A stretch of 64,000 nucleotides of DNA from Oscillospiraceae bacterium (GCA_022768245.1 JALEMR010000051.1:42600-106599); one strand, 5' to 3'. Counted from the stretch's first letter, positions 9,610 through 18,952 are shown. Program-made: numbers and translations. Notes: generated by a model from the sequence alone, not told the origin.

Positions 9610-10521
9610 TTGCAGAACGAAGAAACGTCTGTGAAAAATTCTCCCGGACTTATTCTGAAATCCGTCGGAGGTCTGTATTTTGCAGAGACCTCCGACGGTA
9701 TTATTGAATGTAAGGCAAGGGGGATATTCAGAAAAGAAAACATATCTCCCTGTGCAGGAGACAGAGTAAACGTTGAACATGACGGGAAAACGGGGCTTAT
9801 CACCGAGATATTTCCCAGAAAAAATCAGATAATACGTCCTCCGCTGGCAAATCTTGATTACCTGATATTCGTCATATCTACCTGCGAGCCCGAACCGTCC
9901 TTCCTTGTGCTGGACAAGTTCCTTGCGGTGGCAGAGTTCAAGAAGATAAACGGCGCAGTGGTGCTGACTAAGAACGACCTGAAAAGGCGGCAGGATATCG
10001 AGGACATCTATCGCGGAATCGGACTGCCCGTATTCGTCACCGATTACAGCGACCCCGCAAGCTATATGCCTATCTGCGACCTTATCGCGGGACATATCTG
10101 CGCTCTTACAGGCAATACCGGGGCGGGGAAGTCTACCCTGCTGAACAATATCGACGCGTCTCTCGGACTGGAAACGGGCGAGATAAGCAAAAAGCTGGGC
10201 AGAGGCCGCCATACCACCAGACAGGCGGAGCTGTTCAAGCTGTCCAACGGCGGATATATCGCGGACACACCCGGTTTTTCCGCATTCGATACCAACAGCT
10301 ACGACATTATCCTCAAGGACGAGCTGAAATACTGCTTCCCCGAATTTGAGAGGTACGAGGGGAAATGCCGCTTCCCCGACTGCGCTCACATCAAGGAAAA
10401 GGGCTGTGCAGTCATCGAAGCCGTCAACAGCGGAGAAATCGCCAAGTCGCGGCATGACAGCTATGTTCAGATGTACGAGGAGGCTAAGCTTATCAAGGAG
10501 TGGGAGGTCAGAAAGCAGTGA
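9610..10521 (+). CDS. rsgA: Ribosome small subunit-dependent GTPase A
   Basis: RsgA is a circularly permuted GTPase that checks late 30S subunit maturation. The order here is an OB-fold domain, then G4 (TKND), then G1 (NTGAGKSTLLNN), and then a C-terminal zinc site (FPDCAHIKEKGCAV). The 303-residue length is typical. It starts with TTG at 9610 behind GGAGG at 9597-9601. Its last codons overlap the thiN start. In many relatives rpe lies between rsgA and thiN; here it is missing. Confidence 0.95.
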   Translation: MQNEETSVKNSPGLILKSVGGLYFAETSDGIIECKARGIFRKENISPCAGDRVNVEHDGKTGLITEIFPRKNQIIRPPLANLDYLIFVISTCEPEPSFLVLDKFLAVAEFKKINGAVVLTKNDLKRRQDIEDIYRGIGLPVFVTDYSDPASYMPICDLIAGHICALTGNTGAGKSTLLNNIDASLGLETGEISKKLGRGRHTTRQAELFKLSNGGYIADTPGFSAFDTNSYDIILKDELKYCFPEFERYEGKCRFPDCAHIKEKGCAVIEAVNSGEIAKSRHDSYVQMYEEAKLIKEWEVRKQ

Positions 10522-11135
10522 TATGCAGTATTTTCGGCGGCGCGAACATAAACGATTATGACGGAATAAAGCTGTCCGACGGGGTCATCATGGCTGCGGA
10601 CAGGGGATATATCCACTGCAAACGTCTCGGCATTTCCGACAAGATATCCCTGCTCATAGGAGACTTTGACAGCATAGGAGAAGCTGTCCCCGAGAATATC
10701 CCCGTTATAAAGGCTCCCTGCGAAAAGGACGACACCGATATGATGCTCGCCGTGAAAAAAGGCTTTGAAGCCGGCTGTGACGAGTTTCACATATACGGCG
10801 GTCTGGGCGGACGATTCGGACATACTGCGGCGAATATCCAGACTCTTATGTACATCCTTAACCGCGGAGGACGTGGCGTTCTCTTCGGAGATGATTATGA
10901 TATAGAGCTGCTCTCCTGCGGAACGACGATATATGAGGACTGCGGCACGAGATATGTTTCGATATTCTCCCTGACCGAAAAGGCGGAGGTCATCATATCG
11001 GGACTGAAATACAGCGGCGAGGTGACCTTCACCAACGATTTCCCGCTGGGCGCAAGCAATGAGTTCACCGAGGACGGAAAGTGCGAAATTACGGTCAAAT
11101 CGGGAATAATTGTTGTGGTTTTTGAAAAAAAGTAA
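10518..11135 (+). CDS. thiN: Thiamine pyrophosphokinase
   Basis: ThiN transfers pyrophosphate from ATP to thiamine to make the cofactor TPP. The catalytic acidic motifs DFDS and EKDDTDMML, and the GGLGGRFGH segment, are present. I place the start at GTG 10518 (VICSIFGGAN), which overlaps the rsgA stop as GTGA and has GGAGGT at 10503-10508. The longer frame from GTG 10500 would bury that ribosome binding site. The predicted product is 205 residues, normal for the family. Confidence 0.92.
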   Translation: MICSIFGGANINDYDGIKLSDGVIMAADRGYIHCKRLGISDKISLLIGDFDSIGEAVPENIPVIKAPCEKDDTDMMLAVKKGFEAGCDEFHIYGGLGGRFGHTAANIQTLMYILNRGGRGVLFGDDYDIELLSCGTTIYEDCGTRYVSIFSLTEKAEVIISGLKYSGEVTFTNDFPLGASNEFTEDGKCEITVKSGIIVVVFEKK

Positions 11136-11199
11136 CACTTTTCCGACAAACGAATATGATGAACTGTGGAAGCAAATACATATTCTTTTGGAGGTACTT

Positions 11200-11295
11200 A
11201 TGAAGCTTATCGTTGTGAAAAGTCCGAAGCTCCTTACAAAGCTGTTCAGGATAATTTTCAAGATCAGCAAGGAGGATATGACTGCCGAAGAGTAG
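11200..11295 (+). CDS. spoVM: Stage V sporulation protein SpoVM-like amphipathic peptide
   Basis: A 31-codon gene (begins MKLIVVKSPKLLTKLF) with a strong GGAGG at 11190-11194. In B. subtilis SpoVM is a 26-residue amphipathic helix that recognises convex forespore membrane and anchors the spore coat. The K-x-P core with proline at position 9, the basic/hydrophobic alternation and the location directly after thiN all match SpoVM. The C-terminal SKEDMTAEE extends a few residues beyond the Bacillus peptide. Identification rests on motif plus synteny. Confidence 0.85.
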   Translation: MKLIVVKSPKLLTKLFRIIFKISKEDMTAEE

Positions 11296-11316
11296 CGCAT
11301 ATCCCGCATTATGCAG

Positions 11317-11346
11317 AGCCGCAGTCATAATCCTGCGGCTTTTCTC
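11317..11346 (+). terminator. Intrinsic terminator after spoVM
   Basis: An 8-bp perfect GC-rich stem (AGCCGCAG / CTGCGGCT, loop of 8) is followed by TTTCTC. It closes the long priA-to-spoVM operon. Confidence 0.8.
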
Positions 11347-11359
11347 ATAATCTGTATTA

Positions 11360-11730
11360 TTGCTCCACCAATTAACTTAATGTCTGCTCAACAGCGGAAA
11401 AAGTGCGTAGAAGCTTTGCTTCGGAGCATTTTTTCCGTTGTTGGGTGCAAGGATTTTTGGCGTTTTAGCCAAAAATCCTTGCACCTTGCCGCCCGTCAGC
11501 GGCGGCAAAGCAGACATTAATCAGGTATTACGGCACAAATCTTTGATTTGTGTCGCTGAAAATCCTGTTTTACAGGATTTTCAGCCAATAACTTATGAAG
11601 ATTTATGCGCAGAACCGCTGACAAAAGACTAGGAAGAAAACCGCAGGAATATGCGATGTTTCAAGGTTTTCTGACGAAGGATCTTGGCAGCGGGGCAAGC
11701 AGAAAATTCAACAGTTAATTGGGGGAGCAA
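11360..11730. mobile_element. MITE-like inverted-repeat element, copy 1 (with internal palindrome array)
   Basis: The ends are TTGCTCCACCAATTAA (11360-11375) and TTAATTGGGGGAGCAA (11715-11730), inverted copies matching at 15 of 16 positions. Its last 60 bases (11671-11730) match 53 of 60 bases of the element at 17351-17410, so the two belong to one family. A second segment at 11585-11608 (CCAATAACTTATGAAG then ATTTATGC) resembles the left arm of copy 2. The palindrome array therefore seems to be inserted into the left arm. No transposase frame is present. The right end stops 12 bases before the Shine-Dalgarno of the next gene. Confidence 0.7.
11377..11585. repeat. Array of five abutting palindromes, three nested in an outer stem
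   Basis: The outer stem TTAATGTCTGCT (11377-11388) pairs perfectly with AGCAGACATTAA (11509-11520). It encloses three hairpins with no spacer: 11389-11443 (14-bp stem, one G-T), 11444-11485 (18-bp perfect stem, 6-base loop) and 11486-11508 (8-bp perfect stem). Two more follow: 11532-11554 (10 bp) and 11555-11585 (14-bp perfect, TTT loop). Short open frames here lack start signals and are symmetrical artefacts. The stretch 11296-11755 holds no gene. Confidence 0.85.
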
Positions 11731-11755
11731 TAGTATACTGATTGGAGGAATATGC

Positions 11756-12040
11756 GTGAAATGCACATTTTCCGAGATAAAGGGCAAGGAGATAATATGC
11801 GTGAAAACGGGCACTAAGCTGGGCTATGCGGACGATCTGGAGTTTGATACCGACGGAATGTCTGTAAAAGCACTGCTGATATTCGGACGATGTCAGCTTT
11901 TCGGGCTTCTCGGCAGACAGGACGACATCAGAGTGGATGCAGATGATATCCAGCTTATCGGCGAGGATACCGTGCTTATCCGCGGAAATAGGTATATTTC
12001 ACCAAAGAAGGACAAAATCAGAGTGAAAAGTTTGTCATAG
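11756..12040 (+). CDS. YlmC/YmxH family sporulation protein (PRC-barrel-like)
   Basis: A 94-residue protein (VKCTFSEIKGKEIICV...) with the PRC-barrel-like pattern of the YlmC/YmxH family: a first strand segment ending in KTGTKLGYADDLEFD, then GRCQLFGLLGRQDDI and a hydrophobic IQLIGEDTVLI. Members are conserved in endospore formers and often mother-cell expressed; the molecular role is unclear. Start GTG 11756 is chosen because GGAGG lies at 11743-11747; the longer open frame upstream runs through the mobile element. About 80 residues is usual; the C-terminal PKKDKIRVKSLS is a small extension. Confidence 0.8.
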   Translation: MKCTFSEIKGKEIICVKTGTKLGYADDLEFDTDGMSVKALLIFGRCQLFGLLGRQDDIRVDADDIQLIGEDTVLIRGNRYISPKKDKIRVKSLS

Positions 12041-12057
12041 ATGTATGAACATAATAC

Positions 12058-12086
12058 TTGACAAAATGGGAAGAGTATGCTATAAT
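12058..12086 (+). promoter_or_regulatory. Consensus sigma-A promoter of rpsB-tsf
   Basis: TTGACA (12058-12063), 17-base spacer, TATAAT (12081-12086): both hexamers are perfect. Transcription would start near 12093, giving a leader of about 105 bases before rpsB. Confidence 0.92.
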
Positions 12087-12092
12087 ATGTAA

Positions 12093-12199
12093 TGCAAATT
12101 CACACGCTGGGTTTTCGGCGTTGGTGTCCGTTCGTTCGGATAAGCGCAGAGCAAGGCTCGGCGGAGGAAAATCTATTAACCAAATCGGAGGAAATTAAA
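12093..12199 (+). promoter_or_regulatory. Structured 5' leader of rpsB
   Basis: The leader can form small hairpins, for example CGCTGG-GTTTT-CGGCG and GTCCG-TTCGTT-CGGAT. Autoregulation of r-protein operons through leaders is common, so a binding site for S2 is plausible, but I cannot match a specific leader family. It ends with CGGAGGAA at 12186-12193 for the rpsB start. Confidence 0.4.
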
Positions 12200-12937
12200 A
12201 TGGGCGTAGTATCAATGAAACAGCTTCTTGAAGCAGGCGTACACTTCGGTCACCAGACAAGAAGATGGAACCCCAAAATGGCACCTTACATCTTTACAGA
12301 GAGAAACGGTATTTATATTATCGATCTCCAGAAGACTGTAAAGAAGCTCGATGAAGCTTATGCATTCATCCGCAGCGTGGCAGAGAACGGCGACAATGTT
12401 CTTTTCGTAGGAACAAAGAAGCAGGCTGCCGATTCCGTTAAGGAAGAAGCTGTAAGAGCAGGCGCTTACTTTGTAAACGCAAGATGGCTCGGCGGTATGA
12501 TGACAAACTTCAAGACCATCCAGAGAAGAATCGCAAGACTTGAACAGCTCCACACAATGCAGGAGGACGGCACATTTGACCTTCTCCCCAAGAAGGAAGT
12601 TGTTAAGCTTGAGCTTGAAATAGAAAAGCTTGAAAAGTATCTCGGCGGTATCAAGGAAATGAAGAAGCTCCCCGGAGCACTCTTTATCGTTGACCCCCGC
12701 AAGGAGAAGATCGCAGTAGCTGAGGCTAAGAAGCTTGGTATTCCGATAGTTGCTATCGTTGATACAAACTGCGACCCCGATGACGTAGATTATGTTATCC
12801 CCGGAAACGACGACGCTATCAGAGCCGTTAAGCTTATCGCAGGCGCTATGGCAGACGCTATCCTCGAGGGCAGACAGGGCGCAGAGGGCGCTTCCGAAGA
12901 GGCTGCTGCAGCTGAGGAAAAGGCAGACGAGGAATAA
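12200..12937 (+). CDS. rpsB: 30S ribosomal protein S2
   Basis: S2 binds late at the 30S head-body junction. The 245-residue product starts [20 protein letters not shown] and has the family signatures [36 protein letters not shown] and [17 protein letters not shown], with an acidic alanine-rich tail. The ATG at 12200 follows GGAGG at 12187-12191; the upstream in-frame extension lacks a binding site and falls in the leader. It is co-transcribed with tsf, the usual pairing. Confidence 0.97.
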   Translation: MGVVSMKQLLEAGVHFGHQTRRWNPKMAPYIFTERNGIYIIDLQKTVKKLDEAYAFIRSVAENGDNVLFVGTKKQAADSVKEEAVRAGAYFVNARWLGGMMTNFKTIQRRIARLEQLHTMQEDGTFDLLPKKEVVKLELEIEKLEKYLGGIKEMKKLPGALFIVDPRKEKIAVAEAKKLGIPIVAIVDTNCDPDDVDYVIPGNDDAIRAVKLIAGAMADAILEGRQGAEGASEEAAAAEEKADEE

Positions 12938-12986
12938 TAATCCCTCTATCGGGAAAAATATTTACGGATATTTTCTTTGAATTTCA

Positions 12987-13012
12987 GGCAGATATAATTT
13001 TTTATGTCTGCC
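12987..13012 (+). promoter_or_regulatory. Intercistronic hairpin between rpsB and tsf
   Basis: GGCAGATATAA pairs with TTATGTCTGCC (11 bp with one wobble, T-rich loop) in the 117-base gap. No T-run follows the stem, so it is more likely an mRNA processing or stability element than a full terminator. Confidence 0.5.
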
Positions 13013-13054
13013 TTGATTTCGATTTATGGATAAAATGTGAAAGGAATGTTTACA

Positions 13055-13978
13055 ATGGGAAAGGTATCAATCGCAGAAATCAAGGATCTTATGAAATCCA
13101 CAGGCGTCGGCATGATGGACTGCAAGAATGCTCTTACAGAGGCTGACGGCGACAGAGATAAGGCTATAACAATCCTTCGTGAAAAGGGACTTGCTACACA
13201 GGCTAAGAAGAGCTCCAGAGTTGCGGCAGAGGGTATCGTTACTTCTGTTGTTGAGGGCAATGTCGGTGCTGTTGTAGAGGTCAACATCGAGACAGACTTC
13301 GCTGCAAACAACGACGAGTTCAAGGCTTTCGTTGCAGCTGTTGCCAAGACTGTTATCGAGCAGAACCCTGCAGATCTCGACGCACTTAAGGCTGCTAAGA
13401 TCAGCGGCGGCGACAAGTCCGTTGAGGAGTCCCTCCAGGATCTCTTCATCAAGATCAGAGAGAACATGGTCATCCGCCGTTTCACCAGACTTGAAGGCGT
13501 ACTCGTTCCTTATGTTCACGGCGGCGGAAGCATTGGCGTAATGGTAAAGCTGGACACAGATCTTCCCGCTGACAAGGTTTACGAGGTTGGCAAGAACTGC
13601 GCTCTCCAGGTTGCAGCTATGAACCCCGCTTATCTTAACCGTGAGTCCGTTCCCGCAGAAGTTCTTGAGAACGAGAAGAATATCATCATGGCTCAGATGG
13701 CTGAGGATCCCAAGATGGCTTCCAAGCCCGAGCAGGTAAGAGCTAAGATCGCAGAGGGCAAGGTTGGCAAGTATTACACCGAGAACTGCCTCCTCGAGCA
13801 GGCTTACGTAAAGGACGACAAGGTTTCTGTTGGCAAGTATGTTGAGGATTCCGCTAAGGAACTGGGCGGCAAGATCTCCGTTGTTGAGTTCGTTCGCTTT
13901 GAGAGAGGCGAGGGCGTTGAGAAGAAGGTTGACAACTTTGCCGAGGAAGTTGCAAACATGGCAAAGGGTAACCTGTAA
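13055..13978 (+). CDS. tsf: Translation elongation factor Ts
   Basis: EF-Ts is the nucleotide exchange factor for EF-Tu. The 307-residue product starts MGKVSIAEIKDLMKSTGVGM, with the N-terminal UBA-like segment, TDFAANNDEF (the TDFVxxN-type EF-Tu contact), and two core subdomains. The ATG at 13055 has AAAGGA about 10 bases upstream; the longer open frame from 13037 is not needed. It is the second gene of the rpsB transcript and is followed by an intrinsic terminator. Confidence 0.97.
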   Translation: MGKVSIAEIKDLMKSTGVGMMDCKNALTEADGDRDKAITILREKGLATQAKKSSRVAAEGIVTSVVEGNVGAVVEVNIETDFAANNDEFKAFVAAVAKTVIEQNPADLDALKAAKISGGDKSVEESLQDLFIKIRENMVIRRFTRLEGVLVPYVHGGGSIGVMVKLDTDLPADKVYEVGKNCALQVAAMNPAYLNRESVPAEVLENEKNIIMAQMAEDPKMASKPEQVRAKIAEGKVGKYYTENCLLEQAYVKDDKVSVGKYVEDSAKELGGKISVVEFVRFERGEGVEKKVDNFAEEVANMAKGNL

Positions 13979-14016
13979 TTCACTGCCTGATCAAATAATA
14001 ATTATAATAATAAAAC

Positions 14017-14052
14017 AGCGCTGCATTTCATACGATCTGCGGCGCTTTTTTC
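14017..14052 (+). terminator. Intrinsic terminator after tsf
   Basis: AGCGCTGCA pairs with TGCGGCGCT (one mismatch, 12-base loop), followed by TTTTTT. It lies just upstream of the Shine-Dalgarno of the next gene, so that gene may rely on readthrough or an internal promoter. Confidence 0.8.
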
Positions 14053-14063
14053 GGAGTGACCAC

Positions 14064-14783
14064 ATGAACGATATTTCATTTGAAACGCTGAAAAACGGCT
14101 GCGAGATAGCCGTCACAAAGGAACATACCTTCGGTACTGACGCTTTTCTGCTTGCCGATTTCGCACAGGTGCGCCATAAGGACATCGTCTGCGATATGGG
14201 CACGGGCTGCGGTATCATCGCTATTCTTATGAAGCTGCGCTATGAGCCTAAGCTGGTGTATGGCATTGATATCCAGCAGCAGGCGATAGAACAGTTTGAG
14301 ATCAGCGTGGAGCGCTCCGGATTGAAGGATATTTTCCCGATACATATGGACTTAAAGGAACTAAAGGCTCCCGCACCCCTCGAAAGATGTGATGTTGTCA
14401 CCTGCAATCCTCCGTATAAGGCGGCTTCTGCGGGGATAGAAAGCAACTATGATCCCCAGCGTATCGCACGGCACGAGATACTCTGCAACATCAACGACGT
14501 ATGCAGAGCCGCGGACAGGCTGCTGAAATTCGGCGGAAGGCTCTGTCTGTGCAATCGTCCCGAGCGGCTGGCGGACGTTATCTCTGCAATGAAGAACAAT
14601 CACATTGAGCCGAAATCGCTGCGATTCGTTGCAAAGACTCCAAAGGACGCGCCGTGGCTGTTCCTTATGGAGGGGAGAAAGGGAGGAAAGCCTTTCATGA
14701 ATGTCCTTCCACAGCTTTACACCTGCGAAGGCGGAGCTGTTTCCGAGGAACTGAAAAGCATTTACGGTCATACAGAGCCGTGA
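14064..14783 (+). CDS. Class I methyltransferase, TrmN6/YabB family
   Basis: A 239-residue SAM-dependent methyltransferase. It has MGTGCGIIAILM (SAM-binding motif I) and the catalytic NPPY tetrad (VTCNPPYKA), which marks N6-adenine or glutamine methylation. The N-terminal HTFGTDAFLLADF block matches the TrmN6/YabB family, which modifies A37 of tRNA1-Val. The ATG at 14064 follows CGGAGTG. rsmI lies 17 bases downstream, and this methyltransferase-rsmI pair recurs in Firmicutes. Confidence 0.85.
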   Translation: MNDISFETLKNGCEIAVTKEHTFGTDAFLLADFAQVRHKDIVCDMGTGCGIIAILMKLRYEPKLVYGIDIQQQAIEQFEISVERSGLKDIFPIHMDLKELKAPAPLERCDVVTCNPPYKAASAGIESNYDPQRIARHEILCNINDVCRAADRLLKFGGRLCLCNRPERLADVISAMKNNHIEPKSLRFVAKTPKDAPWLFLMEGRKGGKPFMNVLPQLYTCEGGAVSEELKSIYGHTEP

Positions 14784-14800
14784 GCTGAAAGGAAGTTATT

Positions 14801-15631
14801 ATGAGCGGAATTTTATATGTTGTGGGGACTCCCATCGGAAATATGAGCGATATCACCTACCGCGCCGTTGAGATTCTGTCTTCGGTGGATTTCATCTGCG
14901 CCGAGGATACCCGCGTCACCGTCAAGCTGCTGAACTATTACAATATCAAAAAGCCGCTGGTGAGCTATCACGAGCATTCTGCAAGACAGGTCAGCGAGAA
15001 TATCATCACCCGCATTGAACAGGGTGAGAACTGCGCTGTGGTCACCGACGCGGGCATGCCCTGCATTTCAGACCCCGGCGAGGACTTGGTGAAGCTCTGC
15101 GCCGAAAGGGGAGTGCGCACCGAGGTCGTTCCCGGACCTACTGCCGCAGCTTCCGCAGTGGCTGTCAGCGGACTTTCTACGTCCAGATTTTCCTTTGAGG
15201 GCTTTTTGTCCGTCACAAAAAAGCAGCGGTTCGCTCATCTGAAAAGCGCTGCGCTGGATACTCATACGCTTGTGTTCTACGAAGCTCCTCACAAGCTGCT
15301 CGATACGCTGAACGACATGTTGGCATACTTCGGAAACAGGCGCATTTCTATATGCCGCGAGCTCACCAAGATTCATGACGAAATTATCCGAACAGATATC
15401 GAGGGAGCTATCGCACACTTTGAGGAGATCCAGCCAAGAGGGGAGTTCGTCCTCGTGGTGGAAGGCTACGAACCGCCCGAGATATCCGAGGAGATAAATA
15501 TCGAGGAAGCCGCCGCTCAGGCAAGAAAATTCGCCGAACAGGGCATGAAGTTGTCCGAGGCCTGCAAGGAAGCGGCAAAGCTTACCGGCTACAAGAAGAG
15601 CGAGATATACTCGTTCATTCTTAATGAGTGA
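14801..15631 (+). CDS. rsmI: 16S rRNA (cytidine-1402 2'-O)-methyltransferase
   Basis: RsmI 2'-O-methylates C1402 in the 30S decoding centre. The 276-residue product shows the tetrapyrrole-methylase-type fold: YVVGTPIGNMSDITYRA at the N-terminus, AEDTRVT, DAGMPCISDPGEDLV and PGPTAAASAVAVSGL. Length fits the family, with the small C-terminal extension seen in many members. GGAAG precedes the ATG at 14801. It is followed by a terminator. Confidence 0.96.
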   Translation: MSGILYVVGTPIGNMSDITYRAVEILSSVDFICAEDTRVTVKLLNYYNIKKPLVSYHEHSARQVSENIITRIEQGENCAVVTDAGMPCISDPGEDLVKLCAERGVRTEVVPGPTAAASAVAVSGLSTSRFSFEGFLSVTKKQRFAHLKSAALDTHTLVFYEAPHKLLDTLNDMLAYFGNRRISICRELTKIHDEIIRTDIEGAIAHFEEIQPRGEFVLVVEGYEPPEISEEINIEEAAAQARKFAEQGMKLSEACKEAAKLTGYKKSEIYSFILNE

Positions 15632-15637
15632 TAATTC

Positions 15638-15682
15638 AAATGCAATGAATTTGAAGGATTTAAAAAATTCATTGCATTTTTT
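15638..15682 (+). terminator. Intrinsic terminator after rsmI
   Basis: A 15-bp perfect stem, AAATGCAATGAATTT / AAATTCATTGCATTT, runs into a T-tract. The stem is AT-rich but long. Confidence 0.75.
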
Positions 15683-15765
15683 GCTGCGGATTTTTATGAT
15701 ATTCATAAATTTGCCAATAATTTTTGTATTAAATGAATAAAAATAAAAAAATACTTCAAAAACTA

Positions 15766-15794
15766 TTGCAAATCCTGTATTAAAGTGATATAAT
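15766..15794 (+). promoter_or_regulatory. Sigma-A promoter of gdhA
   Basis: TTGCAA (15766-15771), 17-base spacer, TATAAT (15789-15794). The leader is about 95 bases long. Confidence 0.85.
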
Positions 15795-15811
15795 ATGACT
15801 TGTAGGGTGCC

Positions 15812-15876
15812 GAAGGACGTCAGTTCTTCTCAATATTTTATAAAAAACTGTTTCCGCACTCGGACAGTTATTTTTT
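15812..15876 (+). promoter_or_regulatory. gdhA leader with terminator-like hairpin
   Basis: Hairpin 1 is GAAGGAC/GTTCTTC (15812-15829, 4-base loop). Hairpin 2 is AACTG..TCCG/CGGA..CAGTT (15846-15869), followed directly by ATTTTTT (15870-15876). The T-run ends one base before the gdhA Shine-Dalgarno GGGAGG. This is the layout of a transcription attenuator, but no known riboswitch motif is recognised. Confidence 0.5.
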
Positions 15877-15878
15877 AG

Positions 15879-17240
<1,362 letters not shown>

Positions 17241-17263
17241 TAGCTTTTATTTTACAAATAATG

Positions 17264-17310
17264 CCGCTGTATCGGGAGGATATCCTCTTCCCGCTGCAGC
17301 GGCTTTTTTT
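17264..17310 (+). terminator. Intrinsic terminator after gdhA
   Basis: GCCGCTG pairs with CAGCGGC around a second complementary segment (CGGGAGGATATCCTCTTCCCG), followed by seven T. The final T residues are shared with the left end of the adjoining inverted-repeat element. Confidence 0.88.
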
Positions 17311-17410
17311 GCTCCCCCAAATTAAATGATGAGGATTTATGCTTGCCCCACTGACGACGGATTTCGTCAGTGGGGCAAGCATAAAATTCAATAGTTAATT
17401 GGGGGAGCAA
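17309..17410. mobile_element. MITE-like palindromic element, copy 2 (102 bp)
   Basis: Perfect 12-bp terminal inverted repeats, TTGCTCCCCCAA (17309-17320) and TTGGGGGAGCAA (17399-17410), continue inward as AT-rich complementary bases. The centre is a perfect 17-bp hairpin (17341-17357 with 17364-17380, GCTTGCCCCACTGACGA and its complement, 6-base loop). There is no coding capacity. The element lies between the gdhA terminator and the GH5 terminator, and shares its right 60 bases with copy 1. Confidence 0.8.
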
Positions 17411-17420
17411 TAATATGGAA

Positions 17421-17456
17421 AGACCCGTGACATTTCGGACACGGGTCTGTTTTTTA
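17421..17456. terminator. Bidirectional terminator between gdhA/element and the GH5 gene
   Basis: AGACCCGTG / CACGGGTCT, a 9-bp perfect stem with a 10-base loop. It is followed by TGTTTTTT on + and TTTCC on -, and lies 15 bases from the GH5 stop codon. Confidence 0.75.
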
Positions 17457-17470
17457 TGTATCGGACAGGC

Positions 17471-18952
17471 TTACTTGCTGTATTTTACCAGTGCGTCTGC
17501 AATGTCCTTGAACTTGAATTTGCAGGTCTTGCGGTCGAATATTCCGAAATTCTCTGCGCCTATATTAAAGCAGCCGTTATCCCACCATAAGCAGGTGATG
17601 TTGTACTTTCTTGCGCCGCTGACATAATACTTTGTCCATGCTATTCTGTCGGCAAGATTGTTCTTGTTGGTGGCGCCCATTTCGCCGATGACAACGGGAA
17701 TGCCCTTGCTTACGAACTTCTTATCAAGGTTACTGAAGAACCAGTCAAGCTCGTTCTTTTCAGTCTGCGAGAACTTTTTAGTGCCGCTTGCATTCATTGC
17801 GAAATTGTAGGGGCTGTATGCATGAACGGAAACGATCAGTCTGTCGTCGTCGGGAAGCTTGATATCATTGAGCGCGTTGTCCGAGGAGGAAGCTCCATAA
17901 CCGGGGAGCATAAGGAAACGATATTTATTATTTCCGCCGCTGTTTCTGATAAGCTTGGTGAAGGCCGCGTTAAGCTTGTTAACTGCAACTCTTTCATCAG
18001 CAGTGCCTCCGTTCCACTCGGCTGCGCTGCCTTCTATACGGGGCTCATTCATGGACTCGAAGACAAGATGCTCGTCGTAATTCTTAAATGTATCGGCTAT
18101 CTGAGTCCATATCTTAAGGAATCTCTTTTCGACATCTTTATAGTCGTTTGTCGATTTTATCGCCTTTTTCAGGTCATATACAGCGTTATCGTGATGCATA
18201 TTCAGGATAACGTACATATCGTTGTCGATAGCGTAATCCACGACCTCCTTGACGCGATTCATCCATTCCTCGTTTATATTGTAGTTTGAGTCAAGGTGAT
18301 CATGCCAGGTCACGGGAATTCTTATTGTATTGAATCCCTTTGCCTTTATGGCGGTTATCATTTTCTTAGTAGTCGTGGGATTGCCCCAGCATGTTTCACT
18401 GGAAAGACCGGCGTCGGAGATCGAGTTTCCCGAGTAGGCGTCCAGAGTATTTCCCAGATTGAAGCCCACCTGCATATCCTCTACCAGCTCCATAGCGGTT
18501 ATTTTTTTATCAAATCCGTTTGATGATGATGTGTTTGACGATGTACTTGACGAAGCCGCGGACGAGGACTTCTTTACAACAACTGTAAGCTTAGCCGAAA
18601 GGTCTGACTTGTCCGTTGTCTTGACGGTGATAGTCGCGGTCCCTTCCTTGACTGCGGTAACGACTCCCTTTGATGATACCTTAGCGATCTTGCTGTCGGA
18701 GGAGGAGTAGGACAGCTTCTGATTTGTGGCATTTGAGGGCGTTATCTTCGACTTGATGGTGTAGGTCTTGCCCACAGACATCGTTACCTTGGAAGCGGCG
18801 AGATTCAGAGTTTTTACCTTGACAGCAGCTGCTGCCGAAGCGGATATCGCCGCAGGGGACATAGTCTGCTGAACGTCCGACGCGCCAAACCCGGCTATTC
18901 CAACAAGCAGCGAGGCGCTCGTCAGCAGAGAAACGATTTTTTTCATTTTCAT
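17471..18952 (-). CDS. Secreted GH5 (subfamily 4-like) endoglucanase with BIG2 domain
   Basis: Predicted to cut beta-1,4-glucans such as cellulose or xyloglucan outside the cell. The 493 residues comprise a signal peptide (about 1-40), one BIG2 Ig-like domain (about 46-127), a Ser-rich linker (129-145) and a GH5 catalytic domain (about 148-493). VGFNLGNTLDA is typical of GH5_4. The acid/base is Glu303 in MNEP and the nucleophile is Glu424 in VIGEMG. No dockerin or carbohydrate-binding module is visible, so it is probably free or loosely wall-associated. The first ATG (18952) has GGAGTG upstream. Confidence 0.92.
   Translation of the reverse strand: MKMKKIVSLLTSASLLVGIAGFGASDVQQTMSPAAISASAAAAVKVKTLNLAASKVTMSVGKTYTIKSKITPSNATNQKLSYSSSDSKIAKVSSKGVVTAVKEGTATITVKTTDKSDLSAKLTVVVKKSSSAASSSTSSNTSSSNGFDKKITAMELVEDMQVGFNLGNTLDAYSGNSISDAGLSSETCWGNPTTTKKMITAIKAKGFNTIRIPVTWHDHLDSNYNINEEWMNRVKEVVDYAIDNDMYVILNMHHDNAVYDLKKAIKSTNDYKDVEKRFLKIWTQIADTFKNYDEHLVFESMNEPRIEGSAAEWNGGTADERVAVNKLNAAFTKLIRNSGGNNKYRFLMLPGYGASSSDNALNDIKLPDDDRLIVSVHAYSPYNFAMNASGTKKFSQTEKNELDWFFSNLDKKFVSKGIPVVIGEMGATNKNNLADRIAWTKYYVSGARKYNITCLWWDNGCFNIGAENFGIFDRKTCKFKFKDIADALVKYSK

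Noticed and set aside
11377..11585. CRISPR array
   Set aside because: The palindromes differ from each other and are not equally spaced direct repeats with unique spacers; no cas genes are present.
11438..11632. Small open frames through the palindrome array
   Set aside because: No ribosome binding site, and the encoded residues simply reflect the inverted repeats.
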